A DNA stretch of 64,000 nucleotides, taken from positions 62,001 to 126,000 of the forward strand of contig NZ_BCYO01000006.1 in the NCBI RefSeq assembly GCF_001598235.1, read 5' to 3'. Both the position numbers and the translations under genes were made by a program. Under the pieces are notes generated by a model that saw nothing but the letters and a program-made list of their open reading frames with translations, did not search any database and was not told where the DNA came from. The first letter of the stretch is position 1. Every line of letters starts with the position of its first letter. Source of the DNA: Polaromonas jejuensis NBRC 106434. Its GTDB lineage: Bacteria; Pseudomonadota; Gammaproteobacteria; Burkholderiales; Burkholderiaceae_C. Positions 46,798 to 54,133 of the stretch are shown here, piece by piece.

Positions 46798-47043
46798 GTC
46801 TTCGCGGCGCGTGCAGCAGCGCCAACCGGCAACAACACCAGGCATGCGCCAAAGCGGCTCAGTCAAGACGCCGCACAAAAGCCATGTAAAAAATTGTCAG
46901 CGGCCTCCTACAGCGCATCCCCCCTGCAACTGACAGGGGCACACGTTCACAGCCGATGGGTGAAAACCGCCGCCCTGATTAACCTTGCAGCAAGCGCTCC
47001 GGAATGAAGCACCACTCAAGCCGGCGAAAACAAGGAGATCGAG

Positions 47044-47208
47044 ATGCTGCACTATGCCGTCGTTTTTTTGGTGATCGCACTGATCGCCGCCGTCTTCGGC
47101 TTTGGCGGCATTGCGGCTGGCGCCGTTGAGATTGCCAAAATCCTCTTCTTCATTTTTGCCGTCATGGCCATCGTGAGCTTTGTCATGAGCTTGCTGAAGA
47201 AAAAATAA
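47044..47208 (+). CDS. DUF1328 (YtjA-like) small membrane protein
   Basis: The 54-aa protein begins [20 protein letters not shown] and has two hydrophobic helices around a GGIAAGA turn, ending in LLKKK. This is the UPF0391/DUF1328 family, frequently induced by stress. Its ATG has GGAGAT just upstream. It lies in the small stress-gene run after the histidine kinase. Confidence 0.88.
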   Translation: MLHYAVVFLVIALIAAVFGFGGIAAGAVEIAKILFFIFAVMAIVSFVMSLLKKK

Positions 47209-47303
47209 GGCCCGTGCCCATGCGGGGCGTGAAGCAACGCCCCTGCATGCGGTCTGAGCTGACTCTCGCCTGAACCAGAAACCCTACTCACCAAGGAACC
47301 GAC

Positions 47304-47654
47304 ATGAACACCAACACCCCCGCCCAGGCTGCGCGCGAAGCTTCAAATGAGTTGCTGCAAACCACCGGCAACGCCGTGGACAAGGCAGGCAACCAGGTGC
47401 ACGAATTGCGCGGCCGTGTCGACCCGGTCGTGGACATGCTGACTTCCAAGGCGCAGCAGCTGGCGCGCCACAGCCTTGACCTGGCCGCCGAAGCGAAAGA
47501 CCGCGCCCAGCAATCATTGAACCGCGCGGCAGGCGTGACCACCCGCTATGTGTCCGAACAGCCGGTGCGCTCGGTGCTGATTGCCGCGGCCGTCGGTGCC
47601 GCTGTGGCCTTGCTGGTTGCCTCCTCACGCCAGCGCAACAAGAACCGCTATTGA
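47304..47654 (+). CDS. DUF883 (ElaB/YqjD-like) ribosome- or membrane-associated protein
   Basis: The 116-aa protein has an N-terminal amphipathic helical region (VDKAGNQVHELRGRVDPVVDML) and a C-terminal helix (VRSVLIAAAVGAAVALLVAS) followed by a basic tail. This suits C-tail-anchored ElaB/YqjD-type proteins linked to stationary-phase stress. RBS AAGGAACC precedes ATG 47304. It is followed by a BON-domain gene on the same strand. Confidence 0.8.
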   Translation: MNTNTPAQAAREASNELLQTTGNAVDKAGNQVHELRGRVDPVVDMLTSKAQQLARHSLDLAAEAKDRAQQSLNRAAGVTTRYVSEQPVRSVLIAAAVGAAVALLVASSRQRNKNRY

Positions 47655-47798
47655 GCCCGAGGCGCTTGAACGCCGACGAACTCAGGGACTGGCTGGAGAA
47701 ATAAACGCTTACCGCAGGTCGATGGGCGTAGTGCCGCTGATCGACAGGCTTTTTCAACTTGCACCGATTCCATGAAATCAACCCCAAAGGAAAACCCT

Positions 47799-48113
47799 AT
47801 GAAATACGCTCGCGCCATCGCATTCGCCACCCTGGCAGGCATCACCATCATTGGCAGCGGCTGCGCCGTTGGGCGTGGTCAGGAAACCGCCGGCGCCTAT
47901 ATTGATGATGCGGCCATCACCACCGCCGTAAAAGCCAAGTTTGTTGAGGACAAAACGGTTTCCGCCATGTCCATCAGCGTTGAAACGCTCAATGGCACGG
48001 TCCAGCTGTCGGGTTTTGCCAAATCCAATGCCGAAAAAATGCAGGCTGAAAATATTGCCCGCGGCGTGAAGAACGTCAAGAGCGTGCGCAACGACATCGC
48101 CATTCGTCCTTAA
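47799..48113 (+). CDS. BON-domain lipoprotein (OsmY-like), first copy
   Basis: The 104-aa protein has a lipobox-like IIGSGCAVG near residue 22 and one BON domain (AAITTAVKAKFVEDKTVSAM...GTVQLSGFAKSNAEK). BON domains bind membranes or other envelope partners and occur in OsmY-type stress proteins. RBS AAAGGAAAA precedes ATG 47799. It is followed by a strong terminator, so it ends the DUF883-BON unit. Confidence 0.85.
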   Translation: MKYARAIAFATLAGITIIGSGCAVGRGQETAGAYIDDAAITTAVKAKFVEDKTVSAMSISVETLNGTVQLSGFAKSNAEKMQAENIARGVKNVKSVRNDIAIRP

Positions 48114-48156
48114 ACGGACCGCCCCAGCGCTCACCCCATGAGCAGGCAGGTCCAAG

Positions 48157-48190
48157 GGCAGGCGATGGAATTCCCATCGCCTGCCTTTTT
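48157..48190 (+). terminator. rho-independent terminator after the first BON gene
   Basis: A perfect 12-bp stem GGCAGGCGATGG / CCATCGCCTGCC with a five-base AATTC loop is followed by five T. It lies 44 bases after the BON stop. Confidence 0.88.
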
Positions 48191-48312
48191 CATGGGTGAT
48201 GAATCTTGAAGCTCTCGCTGCCAGGGGACACTCAAAAATGAGCCGCAGTGGATCGAAAAACCGCCGGACACTCAAGCAGGAACCGGCAGCCCCCAGTTGA
48301 GCGAGACGGCAC

Positions 48313-48822
48313 TCAACCGGCCTTTACGACCAGCTTGTTGTCCACCGAGCTCACCCCCTTGACCCCTTTGGCGAGCGTGGCGGCTTTTTCGCGGGCGGCT
48401 TCGGTGGGTGCCGAGCCAGTCAGGGTGACGGCGCCATTGGCGGTGTCGACCTTGATTTTGAGTGCGCTCAAATCGGGGTCTTTGACGAACTCTGACGAGA
48501 CGGCCGTGGTGATGGCCAAATCATCCATTTTTTCGCCGGCCTTGCCTGCAAGCGCCTTGCCCGAGGATTCCGCGTTCTGGGCGGCATCTTTCAATGCAGC
48601 CCCGGTGTTGGCCATGGCACTTTCGGTTTTAGCCTTGGCCTCTGCGCCGGCCTGCTCGGTTTTGGCAATGGCTGAGTCGAGCTGCTGGCCCGCGGTCTTA
48701 CCCTCATCCGGCTTGTTGCAGCCCGCCAGCCCCAGCGCCAAGGCCAGCGAGCTGGCCAGGACCAGCGGTGTGGATACGAAAGGCAGGCTGGCAGGTGAAC
48801 GGCTTGAACGTTGCTTTTTCAT
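48313..48822 (-). CDS. BON-domain lipoprotein, second copy
   Basis: The 169-aa lipoprotein has a signal peptide ending in the lipobox LGLAGC, then an Ala/Lys/Glu-rich, coiled-coil-like spacer (AKTEQAGAEAKAKTESA) and a C-terminal BON domain (LAITTAVSSEFVKDP...NGAVTLTGSAPTEA). Start ATG 48822 with AGGAG five bases upstream. It converges with the first BON gene across a terminator. An envelope stress role is likely. Confidence 0.86.
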   Translation of the reverse strand: MKKQRSSRSPASLPFVSTPLVLASSLALALGLAGCNKPDEGKTAGQQLDSAIAKTEQAGAEAKAKTESAMANTGAALKDAAQNAESSGKALAGKAGEKMDDLAITTAVSSEFVKDPDLSALKIKVDTANGAVTLTGSAPTEAAREKAATLAKGVKGVSSVDNKLVVKAG

Positions 48823-49032
48823 GATGGCTCCTGTTCGTGAATGGCCCCGCCCCAAAGACGCCCGGATAGGCAGCCTTGGAGAGACGGGCGAAAACGGCGA
48901 CGGCAAAATCGCCCCCATTCACTCTAGCCAGCCGTCTGCTGGCGGTCGGTCGGTCTTTGCCGAAATGCCCGTAGGACAAACCCATCTACGCCGTTCAGGC
49001 GCCCGCCGCAGACCTCCGCGCCCGGGCAAGGC

Positions 49033-49569
49033 TCAAACGTGGCAGCTTCCATGCTGCTTGCGAAACACCCCGGGATACACCGGAGGCGCCGTCTGGGCCC
49101 GTGAAAAAATTCCCAGGCCTGCCGCCTTGGCGCGGCGTTGCTGGATCACGTAGGGGCCCGGGTTGTGGCGGTAGCGATAGGACCAGGCCTGCCCCCGGGC
49201 GACCATCCACTTGCCCTGGTCTTGCCCATTCAACACGATGCGTGCCAGCAGGCGACCATAGTCGTCGTGACGGCTGCCCTGGACGACGACGCGTTTTCCC
49301 AGTACGCGGCGCATGAGCGCATCGCGGGACGCCGCGCCGCCAGCCTGGCAAATCTCAGGCGCGTCAATGCCCTCGATGCGTATGATCACCGGCTTGCTGC
49401 CACCGGGCGGCCGCACGCGAAGGGTGTCACCGTCGCCCACATAGGTCACCACGCCCGACCAGCTGGCTTTGGACGGCGCCGCTGCGCTTGCCGGCGAACA
49501 CCCGGCCAGCGCGGCAAAAGCCCATGCGGCCAACGCTGCAGCCCGGCAAAGAGAAGGCATGTTGTTCAT
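49033..49569 (-). CDS. thermonuclease-family (SNase-like) lipoprotein
   Basis: The 178-aa protein has an N-terminal lipobox LAGCSP and the staphylococcal-nuclease fold: GDGDTLRVR, IIRIEGIDAPEICQ (Arg and acidic calcium/catalytic site) and YGRLLARI. It probably cleaves nucleic acid at the cell surface or periplasm. Start ATG 49569 or 49560. The dispersed repeat copy F abuts its start, so its leader may come from the repeat; no Shine-Dalgarno sequence is clear. Confidence 0.85.
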   Translation of the reverse strand: MNNMPSLCRAAALAAWAFAALAGCSPASAAAPSKASWSGVVTYVGDGDTLRVRPPGGSKPVIIRIEGIDAPEICQAGGAASRDALMRRVLGKRVVVQGSRHDDYGRLLARIVLNGQDQGKWMVARGQAWSYRYRHNPGPYVIQQRRAKAAGLGIFSRAQTAPPVYPGVFRKQHGSCHV

Positions 49570-49570
49570 T

Positions 49571-49629
49571 TACTACTTATTTAATAGCTAATAGCGCCCG
49601 CCCTGCTTGGGCTGGTGATCAATTTCATG
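49571..49629 (+). repeat. dispersed repeat, copy F
   Basis: Reads TACTACTTATTTAATAGC, then TAATAGCGCCCGCCCTG and TTGGGCTGG, with an AT-rich tail. It ends one base from the ATG of the SNase-like gene on the opposite strand. In that gene's direction it contains a TATTAAAT -10-like element. Confidence 0.65.
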
Positions 49630-49783
49630 CTTGAAAATGTTTCAGGGAGCGCAACCGGCGCTTCATGCGCGCGCCCTGCGGAATTTCCCTGGAGCGACTA
49701 ATGTACTGTGCAAACAAACAGTTTTTCGCATTCACCAACTGCCTAGCCCAGGGCACATGCCTGCCCGGCCCAACCCGCTCCGG

Positions 49784-50602
49784 CTAAGCCGTGACTATCC
49801 AGCCCTCCAGCGGATCCATCTCCAGCGGCAAGCCATAGCGTGGCGCCCCCTGCTGCTGCGCCCATGCCGCCTGCAGCAGGCACAGCACGGCATCCAGGCT
49901 GTCGCCGCTGGCGTCGTCAATCAGGGCGTCACGCTGGGCATGGCTGACCTTCAGGCGCAGGCCCAGCCGGGTTTGTCCGTGTTCCAGCGCGGTGATCAGG
50001 TCCTTGCGCGCGATCAGGCGTTCCGGCGTCTGCTTCGCCCTGTCGTCGCTCTTGTAGGAACGGCTGCCCAGCACCTCGCGCGCCAGCAGGCCGGGGTAGC
50101 CTTCCAGCGCCACGCGATGGCTATCGCCGTCGTGAAGGCCGGGAAGGTGCACGCCAGCGGCCAGCAGGCGCGGCACACCGGCGTGCAGCATGTAGGCCAC
50201 CGGCGGGTTGATCCATTTCATGGAGGGGCTGGCGCCCGCCGGTTTGTCCGTGGCGCGATGGGCGAATTTCTGCCCCGGCGGGCGAGCGTCGCAAAAGGCC
50301 GCAAAGGTGTCGCGGACAGCGGGGCGGCTCAGGGCCGCGTAATGCCGGATCAGCTCGGGCCAGCGTGCAGGCCAGCCAAGATGCTCGACCAGTTCGCGCG
50401 GCAGGCCAAAGGGAAAGTCGAAGGCGCCCACCCAGTGGCGCTCGCGGCGCAGGCACTGCTCAAAGCCCTGCAGCGACTCCATGCGCTCAAGGCCTGCGAG
50501 CAGCACACGCCCCTTGGCGGCCGAACCTTCGGCCATCACAATGGGTTTGCGGCGGCTGGGACTGCTGGAAAAGTCGCAACCGATCAGAAGCGCAGCGGTC
50601 AT
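49784..50602 (-). CDS. DUF429 family protein (RNase H-like fold)
   Basis: The 272-aa protein begins LLIGCDFSSSPSRRKPIV, the conserved DUF429 opening with an Asp resembling an RNase H-type active site, and has FDFPFGLPRELVEHL and DASGDSLDAVLCLLQAAWA, also family motifs. No enzymatic activity is established for the family. ATG 50602 overlaps the stop of a 38-codon upstream frame (TGATG). Confidence 0.8.
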   Translation of the reverse strand: MTAALLIGCDFSSSPSRRKPIVMAEGSAAKGRVLLAGLERMESLQGFEQCLRRERHWVGAFDFPFGLPRELVEHLGWPARWPELIRHYAALSRPAVRDTFAAFCDARPPGQKFAHRATDKPAGASPSMKWINPPVAYMLHAGVPRLLAAGVHLPGLHDGDSHRVALEGYPGLLAREVLGSRSYKSDDRAKQTPERLIARKDLITALEHGQTRLGLRLKVSHAQRDALIDDASGDSLDAVLCLLQAAWAQQQGAPRYGLPLEMDPLEGWIVTA

Positions 50603-50718
50603 CAAACGCCCACCTCAGCCCCATGCCAGCGCCATGACGTCAACCCCGATGCAGGCGGCGCCCAGCAGGGGTGAATCGGCCCGGCCAGGAGGACCAGGGC
50701 AAGCGCGTTGAAAGACAT
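50602..50718 (-). CDS. 38-codon upstream reading frame overlapping the DUF429 gene
   Basis: A frame MSFNALALVLLAGPIHPCWA... whose stop overlaps the DUF429 ATG by one base. It has a hydrophobic N-terminal stretch but only a weak site (AGG) upstream. It could be a leader or chance. In the 254-base gap between the DUF429 and BLUF genes I see no other feature. Confidence 0.25.
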   Translation of the reverse strand: MSFNALALVLLAGPIHPCWAPPASGLTSWRWHGAEVGV

Positions 50719-50859
50719 ATAAATGCCTGGGAAAGCGCAGCGAGCAGGCGTCAGGCTAGGCAGACGGAGCACAGCAACCGGAATGCACTGCCGTGCATGA
50801 GGATGGCGAGCACCGCCCAACCACGCATGCCGCCTGCGTAGTAGCTTTACCCGGCATTT

Positions 50860-51282
50860 TCAGGCGCGGCCGATGATGGCGGCAGTGGCCATCAACTCCT
50901 CCAGCAGCGCCAGAGACACCTTGCCTGACACCGCATAAGGGTCGAGCTCGGGCTTCTCGGAATACTTCAAAAGAATGGAGTGGTTCAGCTTGAGCAGGTT
51001 GACCTGCCCCATGGTCCAGCCACCAAAGCGGCGCTCCAAAATTTCCTCGTAATGAAGCAGCGCCACGTCCTTGTGGCGCGAGTCGCGCTGGATATGGCCG
51101 TAGAGATCGCTGACCGCCATGCGACCGCCTTCAATCGCCTGCAGGAAAATGCCGCCACCGTAGCAAAGAATGCCGGTGATGCCGCAGGTCGGGTTGTACT
51201 GGCGGGACTGGGCCAGGATCGCCTCGATGGCGCCCGGGCTGCTGTCCACGGCGCGACTGGCATAAAGCAAACGTACCAACAT
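50860..51282 (-). CDS. BLUF-domain blue-light sensor
   Basis: The 140-aa single-domain protein has the FAD-binding, light-reactive triad Tyr7 (LLYAS), Asn30 and Gln48 (IFLQAIEGG), plus Trp89 and Met91 in RRFGGWTMGQV. These sit at the canonical BLUF spacings, so it should respond to blue light through the flavin hydrogen-bond switch. It has no output domain beyond about 40 C-terminal residues. It starts four bases after folE and is probably cotranscribed. Confidence 0.93.
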   Translation of the reverse strand: MLVRLLYASRAVDSSPGAIEAILAQSRQYNPTCGITGILCYGGGIFLQAIEGGRMAVSDLYGHIQRDSRHKDVALLHYEEILERRFGGWTMGQVNLLKLNHSILLKYSEKPELDPYAVSGKVSLALLEELMATAAIIGRA

Positions 51283-51286
51283 GGCA

Positions 51287-52003
51287 TCAACCTTTCCGTG
51301 GAATGAGCGCGAGAAACTCGCGGCGCAGTGTTGAGTCTTTCAGGAACACGCCGCGCATCACCGAATTGATCATCTTGCTGTCCATGTCCTTGACGCCGCG
51401 CCAGGCCATGCAGTAATGGCTGGCCTCCATCACGATGGCCAGGCCATCGGGCTGGGTTTTCTCCATGATCAGGTCGGCCAGCTGCACCACCGCCTCCTCC
51501 TGGATTTGCGGGCGGCCCATCACCCATTCGGCCAGGCGCGCATATTTGGACAGGCCGATCACATTGGTGTGCTCGTTGGGCATGACGCCGATCCAGATCT
51601 TGCCGATCACCGGCACCAGGTGATGGCTGCAGGCGCTGCGCACCGTGATCGGGCCGACAATCATCAGCTCGTTGAGGTGTTCGGCGTTGGGAAACTCGGT
51701 GACCGCGGGCGACTCCCTGTAGCGGCCCTTGAACACTTCGTTCAGATACATCTTGGCGACGCGGCGCGCCGTGTTGCGGGTGTTGTGATCGCTGCGGGTG
51801 TCTATCACCATGCTTTCAAGAACGCCCTGCATCTTGACCTCGACCTCATCCAGCAGCTTTTCCAGCTCGCCCGGCTCGATGAACTCGGCGATGTTGTCGT
51901 TGGCATTGAAGCGTTTGCGGGCCAGGGCCAGGCGCTCGCGAATCTTGACGGAAACTGGCGTGCCCTCGTCGCTGGCGTCCTGCTGTGGCGTGGTGGATTT
52001 CAT
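51287..52003 (-). CDS. folE: GTP cyclohydrolase I
   Basis: The roughly 238-aa enzyme converts GTP to dihydroneopterin triphosphate, entering folate and pterin synthesis. Zinc-site residues occur in VRSACSHHLVPVIGK and MEASHYCMAWRG, and the substrate motif is NEHTNVIGLSKYARLAEW. The start is ATG 52003 or 52009. NudB, the next enzyme of the folate route, is encoded 2 kb upstream on the same strand. Confidence 0.95.
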   Translation of the reverse strand: MKSTTPQQDASDEGTPVSVKIRERLALARKRFNANDNIAEFIEPGELEKLLDEVEVKMQGVLESMVIDTRSDHNTRNTARRVAKMYLNEVFKGRYRESPAVTEFPNAEHLNELMIVGPITVRSACSHHLVPVIGKIWIGVMPNEHTNVIGLSKYARLAEWVMGRPQIQEEAVVQLADLIMEKTQPDGLAIVMEASHYCMAWRGVKDMDSKMINSVMRGVFLKDSTLRREFLALIPRKG

Positions 52004-52060
52004 AAGCATGCCCAGATATTACCAGCCTGATCCAAATTGGTCTTCGCCCGGGTTTTAGAA

Positions 52061-52116
52061 GGTTTTTGGCACTTGGCCCTTAACCGGCGGGCGCCAGCAG
52101 CTATTAATTTTATAGC
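52061..52116 (-). repeat. dispersed repeat, copy G
   Basis: On the minus strand it reads GCTATAAAATTAATAGCTGC, then TGGCGCCCGCCGG and GGGCCAAGTGCC. It lies between the clsB stop and the folE start, in the likely leader of folE. Confidence 0.7.
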
Positions 52117-52171
52117 TTTCCGCGCGCTTACCCTTGCCAGGGAAAGGTCTTCCCTGTTTCGCGAAATCCCC

Positions 52172-53410
52172 TCAATAACGCTGACCGGCGACCAGCAGCG
52201 CCAGCCGGACCAGAGCGTAAGCCGCCCAACCCTGCAGGCGCTGGCCCAGGGGGCGCTGGCCGTAGGCGGCAGGATCCATGCGCTGCCCCTGGCTGGCCAT
52301 GGCCTCCAGCAGGCGGCCTCTGAGGTCTTGGGCAAACGCCTTGTCTTCAACCACCACATTGGCTTCACGGGCCAGCAGCAAACTCAGCGGATCGAGGTTG
52401 GACGAACCCACCGTCGCCCAATGCCCGTCCACCACCGCCACCTTGGCATGCAGAAAGCTCGCGGCGTATTCATGGATTTCCACCCCCGCCGCCAGCAGGG
52501 CGCCGTACACCGGCCGTGCCGCGTGGTATTGCATGAAGTATTCGTAGCGGCCCTGCAGCAGCAAGGTCACACGCACACCGCGCCTGGCCGCCCGGATCAG
52601 GGCGCGGCGCAGTTTGCCGCCGGGCAGGAAATAAGCGTTGGCAATGATGACTTCCTGGCGGGCCTGACCAATCGCCTTGCGGTAAGCGCGCTCTATGCTG
52701 CTGCGGTTGCGCAGGTTGTCACGCAGTACCAGCGCCGCCCTGGGGACGGCTGCGCCCGAGAATGAGGCGGCCGCGCTCACCGCCGGATTGGCGAGCAGCC
52801 GGGTGTCGGTGCGTCCGCCGTAGCCTGCGGCCTTGAACTTGTCCCACGCGTCGCTCAAATGCCGCTTGCGTGCGCTGTAGCCCGCCTGAACGCGCCACCA
52901 GAGCAGGGCCACGGCCTCGGCCGCATCGGCAGCCACCGGCCCGCCGGTCACGGCCACGGCAAAATCAAAACGCGGGGCTTGCAGCTCTCCGTGGTTGGGG
53001 TCGTAGAAATCATCCAGCACATTGATGCCGCCGCAAAACACCGTGCGCTGGTCAACCACGCACAGCTTGCGGTGCAACCTGCGCCAGCGCTCCGGCACCA
53101 GCCATCCAAGCAAACCCGTCAGCGGCGAATAGCTGAACCACTCGACACCCGCATCGGCAAATTTTTTCTGCCACGCCGCGGGCAAGGGGTCGGTGCCAAT
53201 CGCGTCCACCAGCACCTGCACCGCCACCCCGCGCCGCGCCGCCCGCACCAGGGCCTCGGCCACCTCCTCGCCGGCCCCGTAAAAATCAAAGATATAGGTT
53301 TCCAGCTGTATCCAACTTGTCGCGGCGTCAAAGGCGGTGATCAGCGCGGGAAAAAAAGCCTGTCCGCCCTGGAGCAATTGCAGTGCTTCGGACTTCTGGA
53401 GTGGGGGCAT
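52172..53410 (-). CDS. clsB: cardiolipin synthase ClsB-like phospholipase D protein
   Basis: The 412-aa protein contains two phospholipase-D HKD motifs, LHRKLCVVDQ and LHAKVAVVDG, each with the later Gly/Ser-Asn (GGINV and GSSNLD). This matches ClsB-type cardiolipin synthases, without the N-terminal membrane helices of ClsA. The C-terminal region (RLQGWAAYALVRLALLVAG) is hydrophobic. It lies between nudB and folE on the same strand. Confidence 0.87.
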   Translation of the reverse strand: MPPLQKSEALQLLQGGQAFFPALITAFDAATSWIQLETYIFDFYGAGEEVAEALVRAARRGVAVQVLVDAIGTDPLPAAWQKKFADAGVEWFSYSPLTGLLGWLVPERWRRLHRKLCVVDQRTVFCGGINVLDDFYDPNHGELQAPRFDFAVAVTGGPVAADAAEAVALLWWRVQAGYSARKRHLSDAWDKFKAAGYGGRTDTRLLANPAVSAAASFSGAAVPRAALVLRDNLRNRSSIERAYRKAIGQARQEVIIANAYFLPGGKLRRALIRAARRGVRVTLLLQGRYEYFMQYHAARPVYGALLAAGVEIHEYAASFLHAKVAVVDGHWATVGSSNLDPLSLLLAREANVVVEDKAFAQDLRGRLLEAMASQGQRMDPAAYGQRPLGQRLQGWAAYALVRLALLVAGQRY

Positions 53411-53559
53411 TGGAAGTAGGTGCTCGCGTGGTAGACGGGTGATGGTGAGTCCATTTAAACCCAGCGCTCGCCATTTGCCAATCCGACGCCCCCGAAAGGC
53501 TGACGCGCTGTTTCAATATGGCACTGAGGCCGCAAGGCTGGAGCCGGTCACCACGCACC

Positions 53560-54006
53560 TCAAGCCATGAACCGGGGCAGCAGCAAAATCGCCTCCGCAT
53601 TGGAAGGGGAAAAACAGAGATCGGCGGCCGCGTCATGCGGCAGCCACTGCCAGGCCGTGTGCTCGCGCGGGTTGAGGGTGACCTCGCAGGTGTCGGGCAG
53701 GCACAGGCCAAACACATGCTCGGTGTTGCGCGTCACACCCGGCGCATAGCGATGGCGCCAGACCGGGTAGATCTCGTAGATGTTCGTGAGGGCCCAATCG
53801 CGCAGCTGGGCCGGTGTGGCCGCAATGCCGGTTTCCTCCATCACCTCGCGAACAGCGGTTTGCAGGACGGGTTCGTCCAGGCTGTCTTTGGAACCCGTCA
53901 CGCTCTGCCAGAAACCAGGCTGCCCGGCACGCTCTATCAGCAGCACATCAAGCCGCGGCGTGTAGATAACGACCAGAACCGACTCGGGAATTTTGAAGGC
54001 GTTCAA
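53560..54006 (-). CDS. nudB: dihydroneopterin triphosphate diphosphatase (Nudix)
   Basis: The 148-aa Nudix hydrolase removes pyrophosphate from the product of FolE. The Nudix box is GSKDSLDEPVLQTAVREVME, with Asp at the first acidic position. The proposed start is TTG 54006 (AGGGGG upstream), because no ATG lies in frame before the core SVLVVIYTPRLDVLLIERA. It follows aspS after a terminator, the common order in betaproteobacteria. Confidence 0.88.
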   Translation of the reverse strand: MNAFKIPESVLVVIYTPRLDVLLIERAGQPGFWQSVTGSKDSLDEPVLQTAVREVMEETGIAATPAQLRDWALTNIYEIYPVWRHRYAPGVTRNTEHVFGLCLPDTCEVTLNPREHTAWQWLPHDAAADLCFSPSNAEAILLLPRFMA

Positions 54007-54076
54007 GGCATACCCCCTGAGTAAACGGGCCAGTAAAGAGCACCCAGCATGCCAGATTGCCGGATGGCCCGGCCCC

Positions 54077-54103
54077 AATAAAAACAGCCCCGCAAAGGGG
54101 CTG
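54077..54103 (-). terminator. rho-independent terminator after aspS
   Basis: On the minus strand a stem CAGCCCC / GGGGCTG with a five-base loop is followed by TTTTTATT. It lies 30 bases beyond the aspS stop and separates it from nudB. Confidence 0.88.
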
Positions 54104-54133
54104 CAGATGACACGCCGTGACAGCGCGGGCCGT

